From: Oscillospiraceae bacterium MB08-C2-2
GTDB taxonomy: Bacteria > Bacillota > Clostridia > Oscillospirales > Ruminococcaceae
Assembly: GCA_035621215.1 (NCBI GenBank)
Contig: CP141729.1
Location: forward strand, 1,510,944 to 1,574,943
Direction of reading: 5' to 3'
Length of the DNA stretch: 64,000 bases
Below, in pieces: positions 35,296 to 43,309 of this stretch; the first letter of the stretch is position 1; each line of letters begins with the position of its first letter. A program made the translations under genes and the position numbers. The notes beneath the pieces were generated by a model, which was given only the letters and a program-made list of their open reading frames with translations, was not told the DNA's origin and did not search any database.

Positions 35296-35315
35296 CCTGT
35301 TTTGGCCAAAACTGG
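35296..35315. promoter_or_regulatory. Palindrome in the AGCS / transglycosylase divergent region
   Basis: CCTGTTTTGGCCAAAACTGG contains a perfect 14-bp palindrome GTTTTGGCCAAAAC (35299-35312). Located between divergent start codons at 35196 and 35438, so an operator is plausible. Confidence 0.4.
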
Positions 35316-35437
35316 ATATAGCTGTTCCTCAACGACAGAATTTATCCAAGGCCCGGCCTTTGCTTTAAAAAAAGCCCGGCCTATACCCGGGGCGCCATAT
35401 GTTCCGCAATTTCCCCGGCATCAGAAAGGTGATCGCA

Positions 35438-36193
35438 ATGTTCATGAAAAAAAGCCTTATCAAGCGTATTTCAACAGCACTGGTCTGTATGCTCTGTATG
35501 GGCGCTCTGCTTGTTTCTACAGGGGCTCAGGCCCTCACACCCTTCGCTGCCGTGATGGCAGCCGGCGTTTCTTACGACCGCTATGTCCGCTCCGCCCGTT
35601 CGCTAAAAAAAGGGGTTGTCAAAAGAACAAAGCTTCCATCTCTCCCTGTAAAAGTAAAGGAAGAAAAGCCTCAGACTTCTGTTCCTGTGCCTGTTCTGCC
35701 CAAAGTAACCCCTGCGCCCAAAAAGGAGGAACCCTCCAACGGATTTGTTTTTTGCTCCGAAATTCCACTAAGCCGGGAGCTCCAAGCCTATACCTATTCC
35801 CTGTGCAAAGAGCTGGATGTGGAATATGAGCTGGTTCTGGCGCTTATGTGGCAGGAAAGTAAGTTTGACCCCAGTGCAGTCGGTTATAACAAAAACGGCA
35901 CACAGGATACCGGCATTATGCAGATCAACGACATCAACAGGGGCTGGCTGGCAGCGGATTATGGTATTAAAGATTTAACCGATCCCTATGAGAATATCAA
36001 GGCCGGAGCCAGCATTCTTTCCACCTTTGTTCACAAGCATGGTGCCCACAATGCACTGATGGCCTATCAGTTTGGCGAAGGCGGCATGAAAACCCAGCTT
36101 GCTAAGGGTGTGGAGACCACCCCCACCATCCAAAGGCTCTACAGCAAGCGGGATGAATTCAAGGCCCTTGTATCCCAGTGTGCCAACATTTGA
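35438..36193 (+). CDS. Secreted lytic transglycosylase (SLT domain)
   Basis: 251 aa. Cleaves peptidoglycan glycan strands. An N-terminal signal peptide (ISTALVCMLCMGALLVSTGAQA, end near residue 32), then a basic/proline linker, then the SLT domain from about residue 115. The catalytic Glu lies in LALMWQESKFDPSA, followed by TGIMQINDIN and NALMAYQFGEGG, the usual GLMQI and AYN-G motifs with small changes. Starts at the ATG 5 bp after AAAGGTGA. Could serve wall turnover or the spore cortex; nothing nearby decides. Confidence 0.87.
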   Translation: MFMKKSLIKRISTALVCMLCMGALLVSTGAQALTPFAAVMAAGVSYDRYVRSARSLKKGVVKRTKLPSLPVKVKEEKPQTSVPVPVLPKVTPAPKKEEPSNGFVFCSEIPLSRELQAYTYSLCKELDVEYELVLALMWQESKFDPSAVGYNKNGTQDTGIMQINDINRGWLAADYGIKDLTDPYENIKAGASILSTFVHKHGAHNALMAYQFGEGGMKTQLAKGVETTPTIQRLYSKRDEFKALVSQCANI

Positions 36194-36200
36194 ATGAACG

Positions 36201-36246
36201 AAAAAAAGAGGCCGTATTTCCCAGCTAAGCTGAGAAACACGGCCTC
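36201..36246 (-). terminator. Terminator of the fprA transcript
   Basis: Stem GAGGCCGT / ACGGCCTC with an inner CAGCT/AGCTG pairing; a run of seven A on the plus strand gives a T-run on the minus strand. Transcripts from fprA must cross repeat copy B to reach it. Confidence 0.7.
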
Positions 36247-36270
36247 TTCGGTCTGTCCAAAAAGATCGCA

Positions 36271-36402
36271 GTTGTTTAAACGGACTGTCTTTTGTTTCGT
36301 AATTCTTCCGCAGTCGAATTCATTTCGACGAAGGAATACCACCTTTTGTGCCGGGGCAGCGCAATCCGGGGGGATTATGGGGGGCATTGGATGCCCCCCA
36401 TA
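36271..36402 (+). repeat. Palindromic repeat family 2, copy B
   Basis: Shares with copy C the blocks TTCTTCCGCAGTCGAATT, ATTTCGA, CCACCTTTTG, GCGCAATCCGGGGGG and TGGGGGGCATTGGATGCCCC. Overall identity to C is roughly 85 percent by eye. Lies between the transglycosylase and fprA genes. Confidence 0.85.
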
Positions 36403-36432
36403 TTGTCGATATTTTATCGATAAGCTTAACAA

Positions 36433-37632
36433 TCAGGCAAGGCTCTGGGCAAAGCGGACACCAAATTCACGGGCTGTTTCCAAATCCTTTTCGGTGGGAA
36501 CAAAGGCAACCTTCAGCGGCTCCTCAAACACATTGGTTTTGAGGGAGGCAAGCCTTGCCGCCACATTGGGAGTTCCTTCACCGCTCCAACCAAAGGAACC
36601 GAATACAGCAACCGGGCGCTTGGCAATGTTAACGGCATCCACATGGCTTAAAAGCTGCCAGACAGGGGGAACCGCATCCTTATTGATGGTAGGCGTGCCC
36701 ACAAGGAAAGCATCGCTTCCATTGAGGCGCTGACCCAGCTCGTCGATATCGTGGTCGATGATATCCAAAAGCTCCACAGCGGCATCGGGCAGAACCTGAC
36801 GAATCCCCTCCCCAACAGCACAGGCCAAGGCCTTGGTATTGCCATAGGCTGTGCAATAGAAAATCGGAATCTGCTTCTGGCTGCGGGGATCGGGGGTGGA
36901 CCACTGGCGATACAGCTTCATGGCTTCTGCAATGACTCCCTCTTTGGTCAAGACTGGGCCATGGCTGGTGCAGACAAATTCAAGTTCCAAATCCTTGATT
37001 TTATCAAGCCCCTTGATCACATAGGGCTTAAAGGGCCCGAAAATCGCCGCATAATAATAGGCGAAAGCATCCCAATATTTATCCTCATAAGTAACCCGGG
37101 TATCCTTCATCTGCGGCTCGCAGTAATGGCAGCCGAGAAAATCGCAGGAAAAGAGCAGCTTATCCTCAGGCACCCATGTAAACATGGAATCCGGCCAGTG
37201 CAGGAAAGGGGCGTTTATGAACTGGAGGGTCTTATCGCCAAGAGAAATGCTGTCGCCATCCTTCGCCACCTGCACCTTGAGCTGGGGATTGTTCACAATG
37301 TTTTTCAGGTAAATAGCCCCGGCCTGGCTTGCAATAACAGTGATGTTGGGGTTCAGCTCCACCAAACGGGCAATGCAGCCGGAATGATCCGGCTCGTTGT
37401 GGTTCATGACCACATAATCGATTGTGGAGATATCGGCGATCTCCCCCACATTATCCAAATAGTACTGCCAGAAATCCCGGTGCGCTGTTTCAATCAGGGC
37501 TGTTTTCTCACTGCCCTTGACCAGATAAGAATTGTAGCTGGTGCCATAATCGGTTTTCATAATGACATCGAAAACCCTAAGATTGGGGTTAAGAACCCCC
37601 ACCGAAAAGATGCCTTTTGTAATCTCCAACAT
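36433..37632 (-). CDS. fprA: FprA-type A flavoprotein (flavo-diiron protein)
   Basis: 399 aa. Reduces oxygen to water or nitric oxide to nitrous oxide with electrons from rubredoxin. N-terminal metallo-beta-lactamase-like diiron domain with the ligand motif HNEPDHSG (His-x-Glu-x-Asp-His), further His in FLHWPDSMF and Asp in SCDFLGCHYC; C-terminal flavodoxin domain from about residue 250 with IFYCTAYGNTKALA for FMN. All diiron ligands appear intact. Upstream on the same strand lie rubredoxin and flavin reductase, the expected electron chain, though a terminator intervenes. Confidence 0.93.
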   Translation of the reverse strand: MLEITKGIFSVGVLNPNLRVFDVIMKTDYGTSYNSYLVKGSEKTALIETAHRDFWQYYLDNVGEIADISTIDYVVMNHNEPDHSGCIARLVELNPNITVIASQAGAIYLKNIVNNPQLKVQVAKDGDSISLGDKTLQFINAPFLHWPDSMFTWVPEDKLLFSCDFLGCHYCEPQMKDTRVTYEDKYWDAFAYYYAAIFGPFKPYVIKGLDKIKDLELEFVCTSHGPVLTKEGVIAEAMKLYRQWSTPDPRSQKQIPIFYCTAYGNTKALACAVGEGIRQVLPDAAVELLDIIDHDIDELGQRLNGSDAFLVGTPTINKDAVPPVWQLLSHVDAVNIAKRPVAVFGSFGWSGEGTPNVAARLASLKTNVFEEPLKVAFVPTEKDLETAREFGVRFAQSLA

Positions 37633-37830
37633 GCTTCTGTCTCCATTCTGCTCCGCTTGCAGGGCGAAGCGGTACTTTTAAAAATCTATACCATCCGAAA
37701 AGTTCGGTTATTGGCCCATTGAATCTATATAACAATAGAGTTGCGTGCGGCTAACCAGCCGGAGCACCTCAATAATTCTTCTCTATTCATAACCGGGTCA
37801 TGCCGGCAATTTTTCTGAAAAAATCAAAAA

Positions 37831-37859
37831 GCCACCCCGCTTTAAACAGGCGGGATGGC
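37831..37859 (-). terminator. Terminator of the flavin reductase-rubredoxin operon
   Basis: Stem GCCACCCCGC / GCGGGATGGC (one mismatch), with TTTTTGATTTTTT following on the minus strand. The 37633-37830 stretch between it and fprA should hold the fprA promoter, but I see no strong boxes. Confidence 0.75.
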
Positions 37860-37959
37860 GCTTGTGTAGATCGGTGCTGCGCAGACAAGGCATATTCGCC
37901 CGGCGCTCACGCCTGATGCCTAACGCCTCTGCCAAACAAGGCGCAGAACTTCCCGTTTT

Positions 37960-38118
37960 CTATTCGACTTCAAACATTTCCTTGCCTACACCGCAAACAG
38001 GGCAGACAAAATCATCGGGAATATCCTCCCATTTGGTTCCGGGAGCAATGCCGTGCTCCGGTGCACCCTCCTCGGGGTCATAAACATAGCCGCATACTGT
38101 GCAAACATATTTTTCCAT
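37960..38118 (-). CDS. Rubredoxin
   Basis: 52 aa, found by translating the gap. One-iron electron carrier. It has both iron-binding knuckles, CTVCGY (residues 6-11) and CPVCGV (39-44), and the conserved [12 protein letters not shown] and WEDIPDDF segments. AAAGGAG lies 8 bp before the ATG. It follows the flavin reductase gene by 27 bp and would pass electrons to FprA. Confidence 0.97.
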   Translation of the reverse strand: MEKYVCTVCGYVYDPEEGAPEHGIAPGTKWEDIPDDFVCPVCGVGKEMFEVE

Positions 38119-38145
38119 CAAACATTCTCCTTTCATTAAATGGCT

Positions 38146-38625
38146 TTAAAAGATTTTTTTCTTAACATTCTCCAGATATTCGCCATAGGTGATGGAATCA
38201 CCCTCACTCTTAACAGCATCCTTGACATCGCACAAAAAGATGGTATAACCCCCGTCGATATCCATTTTGCTGCTGAGCGTCAGAGCGAAAACCGCCGACA
38301 CATACTCCCCTAATAAATAAGGGTTGCCCTGGGAATCCAACTCATAGGCAATATCCTGAAATTTATCGGTAACTTTACCGGAGGTAAAGCCAAACCGCTT
38401 GATAATATCCGGCCGCACCTGCTTGGAAAAGGTGGTGATGGCCAGAGAACCAGCTTGGAGAATCTGGCTGTGGGTATAGTGATCCTGCGACATGGTCAGA
38501 GAGCATTTAAGCGGGCTGTGCCCCACCTGCATCACGGTGTTGATGATACAGCCTGTGGGCTTATCGGTGGTAACGCCGGCCAAGAAAAGGCCGCAGTTGA
38601 TCTTAAACATTGCGCTTACATCCAT
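38146..38625 (-). CDS. Flavin reductase-like domain protein (FMN-binding)
   Basis: 159 aa. FMN-binding split-barrel domain of the kind found in high-molecular-weight rubredoxins and NAD(P)H:flavin/rubredoxin reductases. Seen: GVTTDKPTGCIINTVMQVG and MSQDHYTHSQILQAGSLAITTFS. The protein lacks its own rubredoxin domain, which is instead the next gene. AAGGGG lies 7 bp before the ATG. It probably supplies electrons to rubredoxin and then to FprA for oxygen or NO removal. Confidence 0.88.
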   Translation of the reverse strand: MDVSAMFKINCGLFLAGVTTDKPTGCIINTVMQVGHSPLKCSLTMSQDHYTHSQILQAGSLAITTFSKQVRPDIIKRFGFTSGKVTDKFQDIAYELDSQGNPYLLGEYVSAVFALTLSSKMDIDGGYTIFLCDVKDAVKSEGDSITYGEYLENVKKKIF

Positions 38626-38801
38626 ATTGTTTCCCCTTCATACCTTCTACATCGGAATAAAGCCGCAGAAGCATTGCCCCTGCAAAGGCTGGGCCCTGCC
38701 TGCAAATTTCCAGACGATGCAGAATCACTCGTTCTTTTTTGCAGCCGTTCCCCCCTTTGGAGCGGCCGCTTTTCTGGAAAATCATAACACTATACGGATT
38801 A

Positions 38802-38830
38802 ATTATAGTACAAAATCCGCCCTATGTCAA
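38802..38830 (-). promoter_or_regulatory. Consensus SigA promoter of the flavin reductase-rubredoxin operon
   Basis: On the minus strand TTGACA (38825-38830), 17-bp spacer, TATAAT (38802-38807): both boxes match the consensus exactly, so high expression is expected. The leader is about 170 nt. The rest of the gap up to 38993 shows no gene. Confidence 0.85.
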
Positions 38831-38993
38831 AAGGCTTTTCAAAGGAAACCTCTTAAATTCAGGGGGTCTTGCCTCTCTCTTAGAAGGATAACACCAAAGG
38901 GTTTTAGGGCATAGAATAATAATAACCGCGGAATTGGCTTCACCCGGTTCATGCTCTTTGGCACCTCTTCAAAAGCTCCTGTAACAGGGGGTA

Positions 38994-39021
38994 TGGACAA
39001 AGCATGTATAATAAGTATAGC
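38994..39021 (+). promoter_or_regulatory. Possible promoter of the lysO genes
   Basis: TGGACA (38994-38999), 16-bp spacer, TATAGC (39016-39021), about 30 bp before the start codon. No lysine riboswitch can be seen upstream. Confidence 0.4.
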
Positions 39022-39056
39022 AAGGTAACTTTCAAAACAGGAAACGAGGGCATTCA

Positions 39057-39341
39057 ATGGCATTTATATTGCTTGTAATGGCAGCTGGAATGGGTGTGGG
39101 GATCTGGATCTCCGGAAAAGAATACAAAGAAAAGCTTTTGAAAATTGCAGGGAAATTTCAGACTGTCAGCCTGTGTGTACTGCTTTTCACAATGGGAAGC
39201 TGGCTGGGCGGCAGTGGGGATTTCTGGGAAAGCCTTGGCAAGCTGGGCTTTCAGGGAGCCATTTTGGCATTGGCGGGAATAGCGGGAAGCGTTCTCGCTG
39301 TTTTTCTGCTGACAGTGGGTGTGCGAAAGGGGGATTCCTGA
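39057..39341 (+). CDS. LysO lysine exporter, N-terminal subunit (DUF340)
   Basis: 94 aa, three membrane helices (residues 3-17, 37-50 and 65-86). LysO (YbjE) of Escherichia coli exports L-lysine as one protein of about 300 aa; here the first third is a separate gene, an arrangement found in many anaerobic Firmicutes. Seen: GVGIWISGKEYKEKLLK and VLLFTMGSWLGG. It overlaps the second gene by 1 bp (TGATG), implying coupled translation of the two subunits. Confidence 0.85.
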   Translation: MAFILLVMAAGMGVGIWISGKEYKEKLLKIAGKFQTVSLCVLLFTMGSWLGGSGDFWESLGKLGFQGAILALAGIAGSVLAVFLLTVGVRKGDS

Positions 39342-39937
39342 TGCTGATCCCTCTGCTGCTTTTAGGTGCCGGCATTCTGGCGGGCTGGCTGTTCCCGGTC
39401 ATCACACAGGTTGGTGACCTTCAAGCAATACATACTATCGCTCTGATCATATTGGTTTTCGCTACCGGAATCGGGATCGGGAGCCAGCGCACCCTTTGGA
39501 AGCGACTTCGGAGTATCGGGGCAAAAGCACTGCTGACCCCTCTTGGCACACTGTTTGGGAGTGTGGCGGCCGGCATCGGTGCGGGTTTGCTTCTGGGGCT
39601 TTCCGCCAACGAGGCAGGCGCTGTTTCCGCAGGAATGGGCTATTACAGCGTTTCCATGGCTGTGCTCACCGATCTGGGCAATGCACAGCTGGGGGCACTG
39701 GCTTTTGTAACCAACATTCTGCGTGAAGTCTTTTCTCTGCTGCTCATTCCGCTGATTGCCCGCAAGCTCCCCTATGTTTGTGCCATCGCGCCTGGGGGCG
39801 CCACCGCCATGGATACCACCCTGCCGGTCATCTCCCGGTGTACTGATGAAGAAACGGCGGTGGCGGCGGTGGTCAGTGGTGTGATTCTCACCGGAATTGT
39901 GCCGCCTCTGGTTGCCCTTTTGTATGGCGGACTATAG
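39341..39937 (+). CDS. LysO lysine exporter, C-terminal subunit
   Basis: 198 aa, five or six membrane helices. Contains the family core GYYSVSMAVLTDLGNAQLGA and FVTNILREVFSLLLIPLIAR and GGATAMDTTLPVI. The ATG at 39341 overlaps the preceding stop; the open frame in this register begins further upstream inside the first gene but those codons are not used. The pair should export lysine or related basic amino acids. Confidence 0.88.
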   Translation: MLIPLLLLGAGILAGWLFPVITQVGDLQAIHTIALIILVFATGIGIGSQRTLWKRLRSIGAKALLTPLGTLFGSVAAGIGAGLLLGLSANEAGAVSAGMGYYSVSMAVLTDLGNAQLGALAFVTNILREVFSLLLIPLIARKLPYVCAIAPGGATAMDTTLPVISRCTDEETAVAAVVSGVILTGIVPPLVALLYGGL

Positions 39938-39960
39938 CCCATTCATAACAAATCTGCATT

Positions 39961-39980
39961 GCCTCCTGAAAACAGGAGGC
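39961..39980. repeat. Hairpin duplicated either side of repeat copy C, left copy
   Basis: GCCTCCTGAAAACAGGAGGC hairpin, nearly identical to the terminator stem at 40168-40189. It precedes repeat copy C and lacks a T-run. Confidence 0.65.
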
Positions 39981-40004
39981 ATCAGACTGTAGACAGACAT
40001 AAAA

Positions 40005-40138
40005 ATTGTTTAAGCGGACGGTCTCTTTGATTCGTGATTCTTCCGCAGTCGAATTAATTTCGATGCAGGAATCCCACCTTTTGCGCCGAAGCGGCGCAAT
40101 CCGGGGGGGAATATGGGGGGCATTGGATGCCCCCCATA
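40005..40138 (+). repeat. Palindromic repeat family 2, copy C
   Basis: Same blocks as copy B and same orientation: TTCTTCCGCAGTCGAATT, GCGCCGAAGCGGCGC (a perfect hairpin here) and TGGGGGGCAT/ATGCCCCCCA. Located between the convergent lysO and ydaK-like genes. Confidence 0.85.
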
Positions 40139-40140
40139 GA

Positions 40141-40196
40141 GGGTGTAGACTTTTGTCTACACCCTCATGCCTCCTGAAAACAGGGGGCATTTTTTA
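40141..40196 (+). terminator. Double hairpin terminator after lysO
   Basis: A GGGTGTAGAC/GTCTACACCC hairpin (40141-40164) is followed by TGCCTCCTG/CAGGGGGCA (40167-40189) with a run of six T. Terminates transcripts from lysO that have crossed repeat C. Confidence 0.75.
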
Positions 40197-40221
40197 TCCC
40201 CGGCGGCGCAAAGGCTGAACT

Positions 40222-41073
40222 CTATACATCGTATTCTGAGCGTTTATGGGCTTTTTCCAGCAGAGCAAGGGGTGAGGTAATCGTATCATCGAATGTGGCA
40301 ATGCCCACCCGCATGCTTAGTTCAATAGAATGGCGGCTGGCGGCATCCTGTATCTGAATCTCCGCCAGCTGATTCTTTACCCTTTCCACCACAATGCTCA
40401 CCGATTCCGGATCGGTAAACAGCAGAGAACCCCAAGTATAGGGGTCACCCTCCAACAGATAGATTGCGTCCTCCTCCCGGAGGGCGGCAGTAATCTGCCG
40501 GGAAACCCGCTTAACCAAATCCAAAAGGCCTTCCTTCCCCAGCATATGCCCCAGCTCACGCTGAAAGCGGAATTCCCAAACCACCAGCACCAGCGACATA
40601 TGATAGCGCTTGGCAATTTTCATATAAACCGCACAATCCGCTTCAAAAGAGCGGATATTTTTAAGCTCTGTAAGGGAATCTACACCGGAAAGCCGATCAA
40701 GCTGTTCTTGCAGCACTCGATTCTGTTCTTCCGCCTGAAAGGTTCGGCGGGTAAAAAAATAAGTGACAGTGGTCATCAGCGGAGACCAGAACATCCAGAA
40801 GTAAGTGCTTACAGGAACCTCCACACCACTGGAGGCAGAAGTGAAAATAGTATAAGTCACGTAGGCGAAAATCAGCACCAGATTCACCACCAGCCCCGCA
40901 GTCAGCGAGGTGAAATAGGTGAGCATGGCACAGGCGGCGGATACCGCCAGAAGGATAAAGTTCCCGGTCATGGCCTCGGTGTCGCTGCCAATAAAAAAAA
41001 CGCTGATAAAGAGCAGAAGAAGCATGGCCAAAAAGGAAATATCCACCCCAAGAAAGCGCCTATTTTCTTTCAC
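40222..41073 (-). CDS. Membrane protein with degenerate GGDEF domain (YdaK-like c-di-GMP receptor)
   Basis: 283 aa. Residues 10-110 hold four membrane helices; from about 125 a GGDEF fold follows (VDSLTELKNIRSFEADC). The catalytic GGDEF sequence is replaced by EGDPY (208-212), so cyclase activity is not expected, but the inhibitory-site motif RxxD is kept as REED (199-202), exactly five residues before it. This is how Bacillus YdaK and Listeria PssE-type receptors bind c-di-GMP. GTG start at 41073, 7 bp after AAGGAGG, overlapping the BcsB-like gene by 14 bp. Probably switches on the polysaccharide synthase of the same operon. Confidence 0.85.
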   Translation of the reverse strand: MKENRRFLGVDISFLAMLLLLFISVFFIGSDTEAMTGNFILLAVSAACAMLTYFTSLTAGLVVNLVLIFAYVTYTIFTSASSGVEVPVSTYFWMFWSPLMTTVTYFFTRRTFQAEEQNRVLQEQLDRLSGVDSLTELKNIRSFEADCAVYMKIAKRYHMSLVLVVWEFRFQRELGHMLGKEGLLDLVKRVSRQITAALREEDAIYLLEGDPYTWGSLLFTDPESVSIVVERVKNQLAEIQIQDAASRHSIELSMRVGIATFDDTITSPLALLEKAHKRSEYDV

Positions 41074-43309
41074 GGTTCTTCCTCCTTCTATACTTAATGC
41101 CCAAAAGAATCAGGGCAAAAACGCCAAGCCCTAGAACGAGTACCCCAGCCAAAGCCAGCAATTGAATATCACGGCGCCCGGCAACCTGCTCCAGAAGGGG
41201 CTGGGATTTCTTGTTATCCGCCTTAAAGCGGTAAGACATGGCCTGCGTGTCATCTATAACCACACCGTCACCATAGAGCTGCCACAGGTTATCCGAAAGG
41301 CCAAGATACCGGGCGGCCTTGAGCATGGTTGCATCCGTTACACCGCTGACCACCAGAAAGGCCCGCTTTTCCTGACTATAGGGGGAATCCAAAAGCTGGA
41401 GCGTTCCCAGCGAAGCGCCGTAGCCGGGGTCCAGCAGTATTTTCTCGTTGGAAAGAATTGTGGTTCCCTCGGGGCTGAATTTAAAGAACAGCTTGTCGTG
41501 CTGCTGCTTTAGCAGTTCATTAACCTCCAGCCTGCCGATGCTGATGACATTGGCGTGGGATAAATCCCCGGGCTGGGACATTCTCGCTACCCGCAGCGAA
41601 CCGGCATTATCCTTTTGGGAGCGGCCCAAGGTGAGCAGGATGCCCCGCATGGCTTCCAAATCCGCTTTTCCCGGCTGATCCGGAACCACCACCACCAGAT
41701 TATCCAAGCTGTTATCCCGCAGGAAAGGGCTGGGGTAGTTTTCAAACAGCAAGCCGTTTGCTTCCACTGAGGATATTTTCAGCATACTTTCCGGGCTAAC
41801 CCACGCCCACGGTGTTTCCGCCTGATTGAGGTTGCACCACAAATCCTTGATTTCCAAATCAAAGGAGACCCGCACCGTGAAGCTGCCGCTGACCTCCAAA
41901 TCCGTGGGAATATCAAAGAGTGCCGTATCCCCTCCGGCTTTATCCATGGTCAGCTTTTTGCTGCCAACCGGCTTGTCGTTTACATAAACCGTGGCCAGGG
42001 AGCGGTCAAAATCCAGATTTTCGCTGTAGCGGAAGGCCAAGCTGATCTGGCTGGAATAAGCCAGCCGGCGGTTGGCAGGGTATTCGATATAAAAAGAAGC
42101 GTTTTGCCGAAAGGGGCCCTGTACATTGCTGCCGCTCTCGGTAAGGGGCAGATACTCCGCAACTGGGGCAGGCTCCACTATCACCCGTTCCTGCTCCATC
42201 ACCCGCCGCCATGCGGCCTGTGTCTGCTCCATAAGGGCGCTGTTTGCAAAGCGGAGAGCGGCCGTTTGCAAAGCTTCCTCTTTCTGTGCGGTTACCAGCA
42301 GAACACCGGGCTCCCCTGAACTGCCCTCTAAAACCGCAAGCAAGGCACCCTGCTGGGCGGCCTTGGTCTGCTCTTCGGTAAGCCGCTCCCGTATGGAGGG
42401 AAAGAGCCGGTCATAGGAAGCGATATAAACACTGTATTTGGATCGGGCAAGGTCTGTCTCTTGCCCGCCTGTATCCAAGCCAATATTTTCATAAGAAAGA
42501 GACGCCTGTGAAGAAATCCCGCTTAACATCACGGCCACAGCGGTCAGCTCACTGTCACTGGGCTGCTCAGGAAGAAAAAACATGGTCTGGCGGTTTTCCA
42601 AAGCATCGATGCTGGTGAGCTGTTTGTAATAATCCGCCACTGTGCGGCTGGATGCCTGCGGGTAATAAAGCAAAGCCACCGCTGAATTGGCCTTAACCAC
42701 CATCCAGTTGGCCCCAGCTACATCATCCACGCAAGGCTTGCCATCCTTTGTGCGAACATAGGTGCTGACCGTAATGGAATTCTGACCCTCGTGGATTTTT
42801 TCCAATGGTAAAAGCACTTCCAGCCGCTGGTTCCTATGCTCGAGGCTGGGGACAATGCGTGCTGAATAAAAGGGCTCACCATTGAGGGAAACCGTCAGGC
42901 TGGAAAGAGCGGAATCCGCCAGCTGGGTAGCGGAATATTCCAACGTGAAGGCCGCATACTGGATATCCCAATACCCTGCATTGAAATATTCCGTGCACTG
43001 GGCAAATAAGCCCGCAAGGGAATGCTCGGCCGAAAAAGCCTGCTCGTGGGTCAACAGCCCTTCCCCCTGGGGGATGGGCACGGCAGGCTGTTGCGATTGG
43101 CTCGCCTCGGGTGGGGCAGAAGCGGCAGGCTCCTGCCCCGGTGCAGTAGAAGATGCATCTTCCGCCAAAAGGCTGGTTTCAGATTGCGGCGTATTTTCCG
43201 GTGGGGCAAGCTGGGCAAAGGCAGGAACACCCATAAGCTGTGAAAGCAAAATCACGCCAAGCCAAAACCGGGCGGCTGTTTTTCTGTTCAACTTTGCACT
43301 TCCTTTCAT
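41060..43309 (-). CDS. Cellulose synthase regulatory subunit (BcsB)-like membrane-anchored protein, YdaN-like
   Basis: 749 aa. Signal peptide (ARFWLGVILLSQLMGVPAFAQ), a large extracytoplasmic part with alternating beta-rich carbohydrate-binding-like and flavodoxin-like modules (SLTVSLNGEPFYSARIV, VVVVPDQPGKADLEAMRG) and one C-terminal membrane helix (LLALAGVLVLGLGVFALILL) with a basic tail. BcsB guides the growing glycan and binds the synthase. Its ATG overlaps the stop of the glycosyltransferase gene by 4 bp. The organisation equals ydaN of Bacillus, next to a YdaM-type synthase. Confidence 0.85.
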   Translation of the reverse strand: MKGSAKLNRKTAARFWLGVILLSQLMGVPAFAQLAPPENTPQSETSLLAEDASSTAPGQEPAASAPPEASQSQQPAVPIPQGEGLLTHEQAFSAEHSLAGLFAQCTEYFNAGYWDIQYAAFTLEYSATQLADSALSSLTVSLNGEPFYSARIVPSLEHRNQRLEVLLPLEKIHEGQNSITVSTYVRTKDGKPCVDDVAGANWMVVKANSAVALLYYPQASSRTVADYYKQLTSIDALENRQTMFFLPEQPSDSELTAVAVMLSGISSQASLSYENIGLDTGGQETDLARSKYSVYIASYDRLFPSIRERLTEEQTKAAQQGALLAVLEGSSGEPGVLLVTAQKEEALQTAALRFANSALMEQTQAAWRRVMEQERVIVEPAPVAEYLPLTESGSNVQGPFRQNASFYIEYPANRRLAYSSQISLAFRYSENLDFDRSLATVYVNDKPVGSKKLTMDKAGGDTALFDIPTDLEVSGSFTVRVSFDLEIKDLWCNLNQAETPWAWVSPESMLKISSVEANGLLFENYPSPFLRDNSLDNLVVVVPDQPGKADLEAMRGILLTLGRSQKDNAGSLRVARMSQPGDLSHANVISIGRLEVNELLKQQHDKLFFKFSPEGTTILSNEKILLDPGYGASLGTLQLLDSPYSQEKRAFLVVSGVTDATMLKAARYLGLSDNLWQLYGDGVVIDDTQAMSYRFKADNKKSQPLLEQVAGRRDIQLLALAGVLVLGLGVFALILLGIKYRRRKNRERK

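Noticed and set aside
36194-36733. Open frame of 179 codons across repeat copy B and into fprA
   Set aside because: It starts in a terminator and repeat and runs antisense to fprA. The similar peptide at 22790-23068 arises only because the repeat is shared.
39173-39340. Upstream extension of the second lysO gene
   Set aside because: It overlaps the first lysO gene in another frame; the TGATG junction gives a natural start at 39341.
22791-40138. Spaced repeats considered as a CRISPR array
   Set aside because: Only three copies, kilobases apart, with long diverged units and no regular spacers or cas genes.
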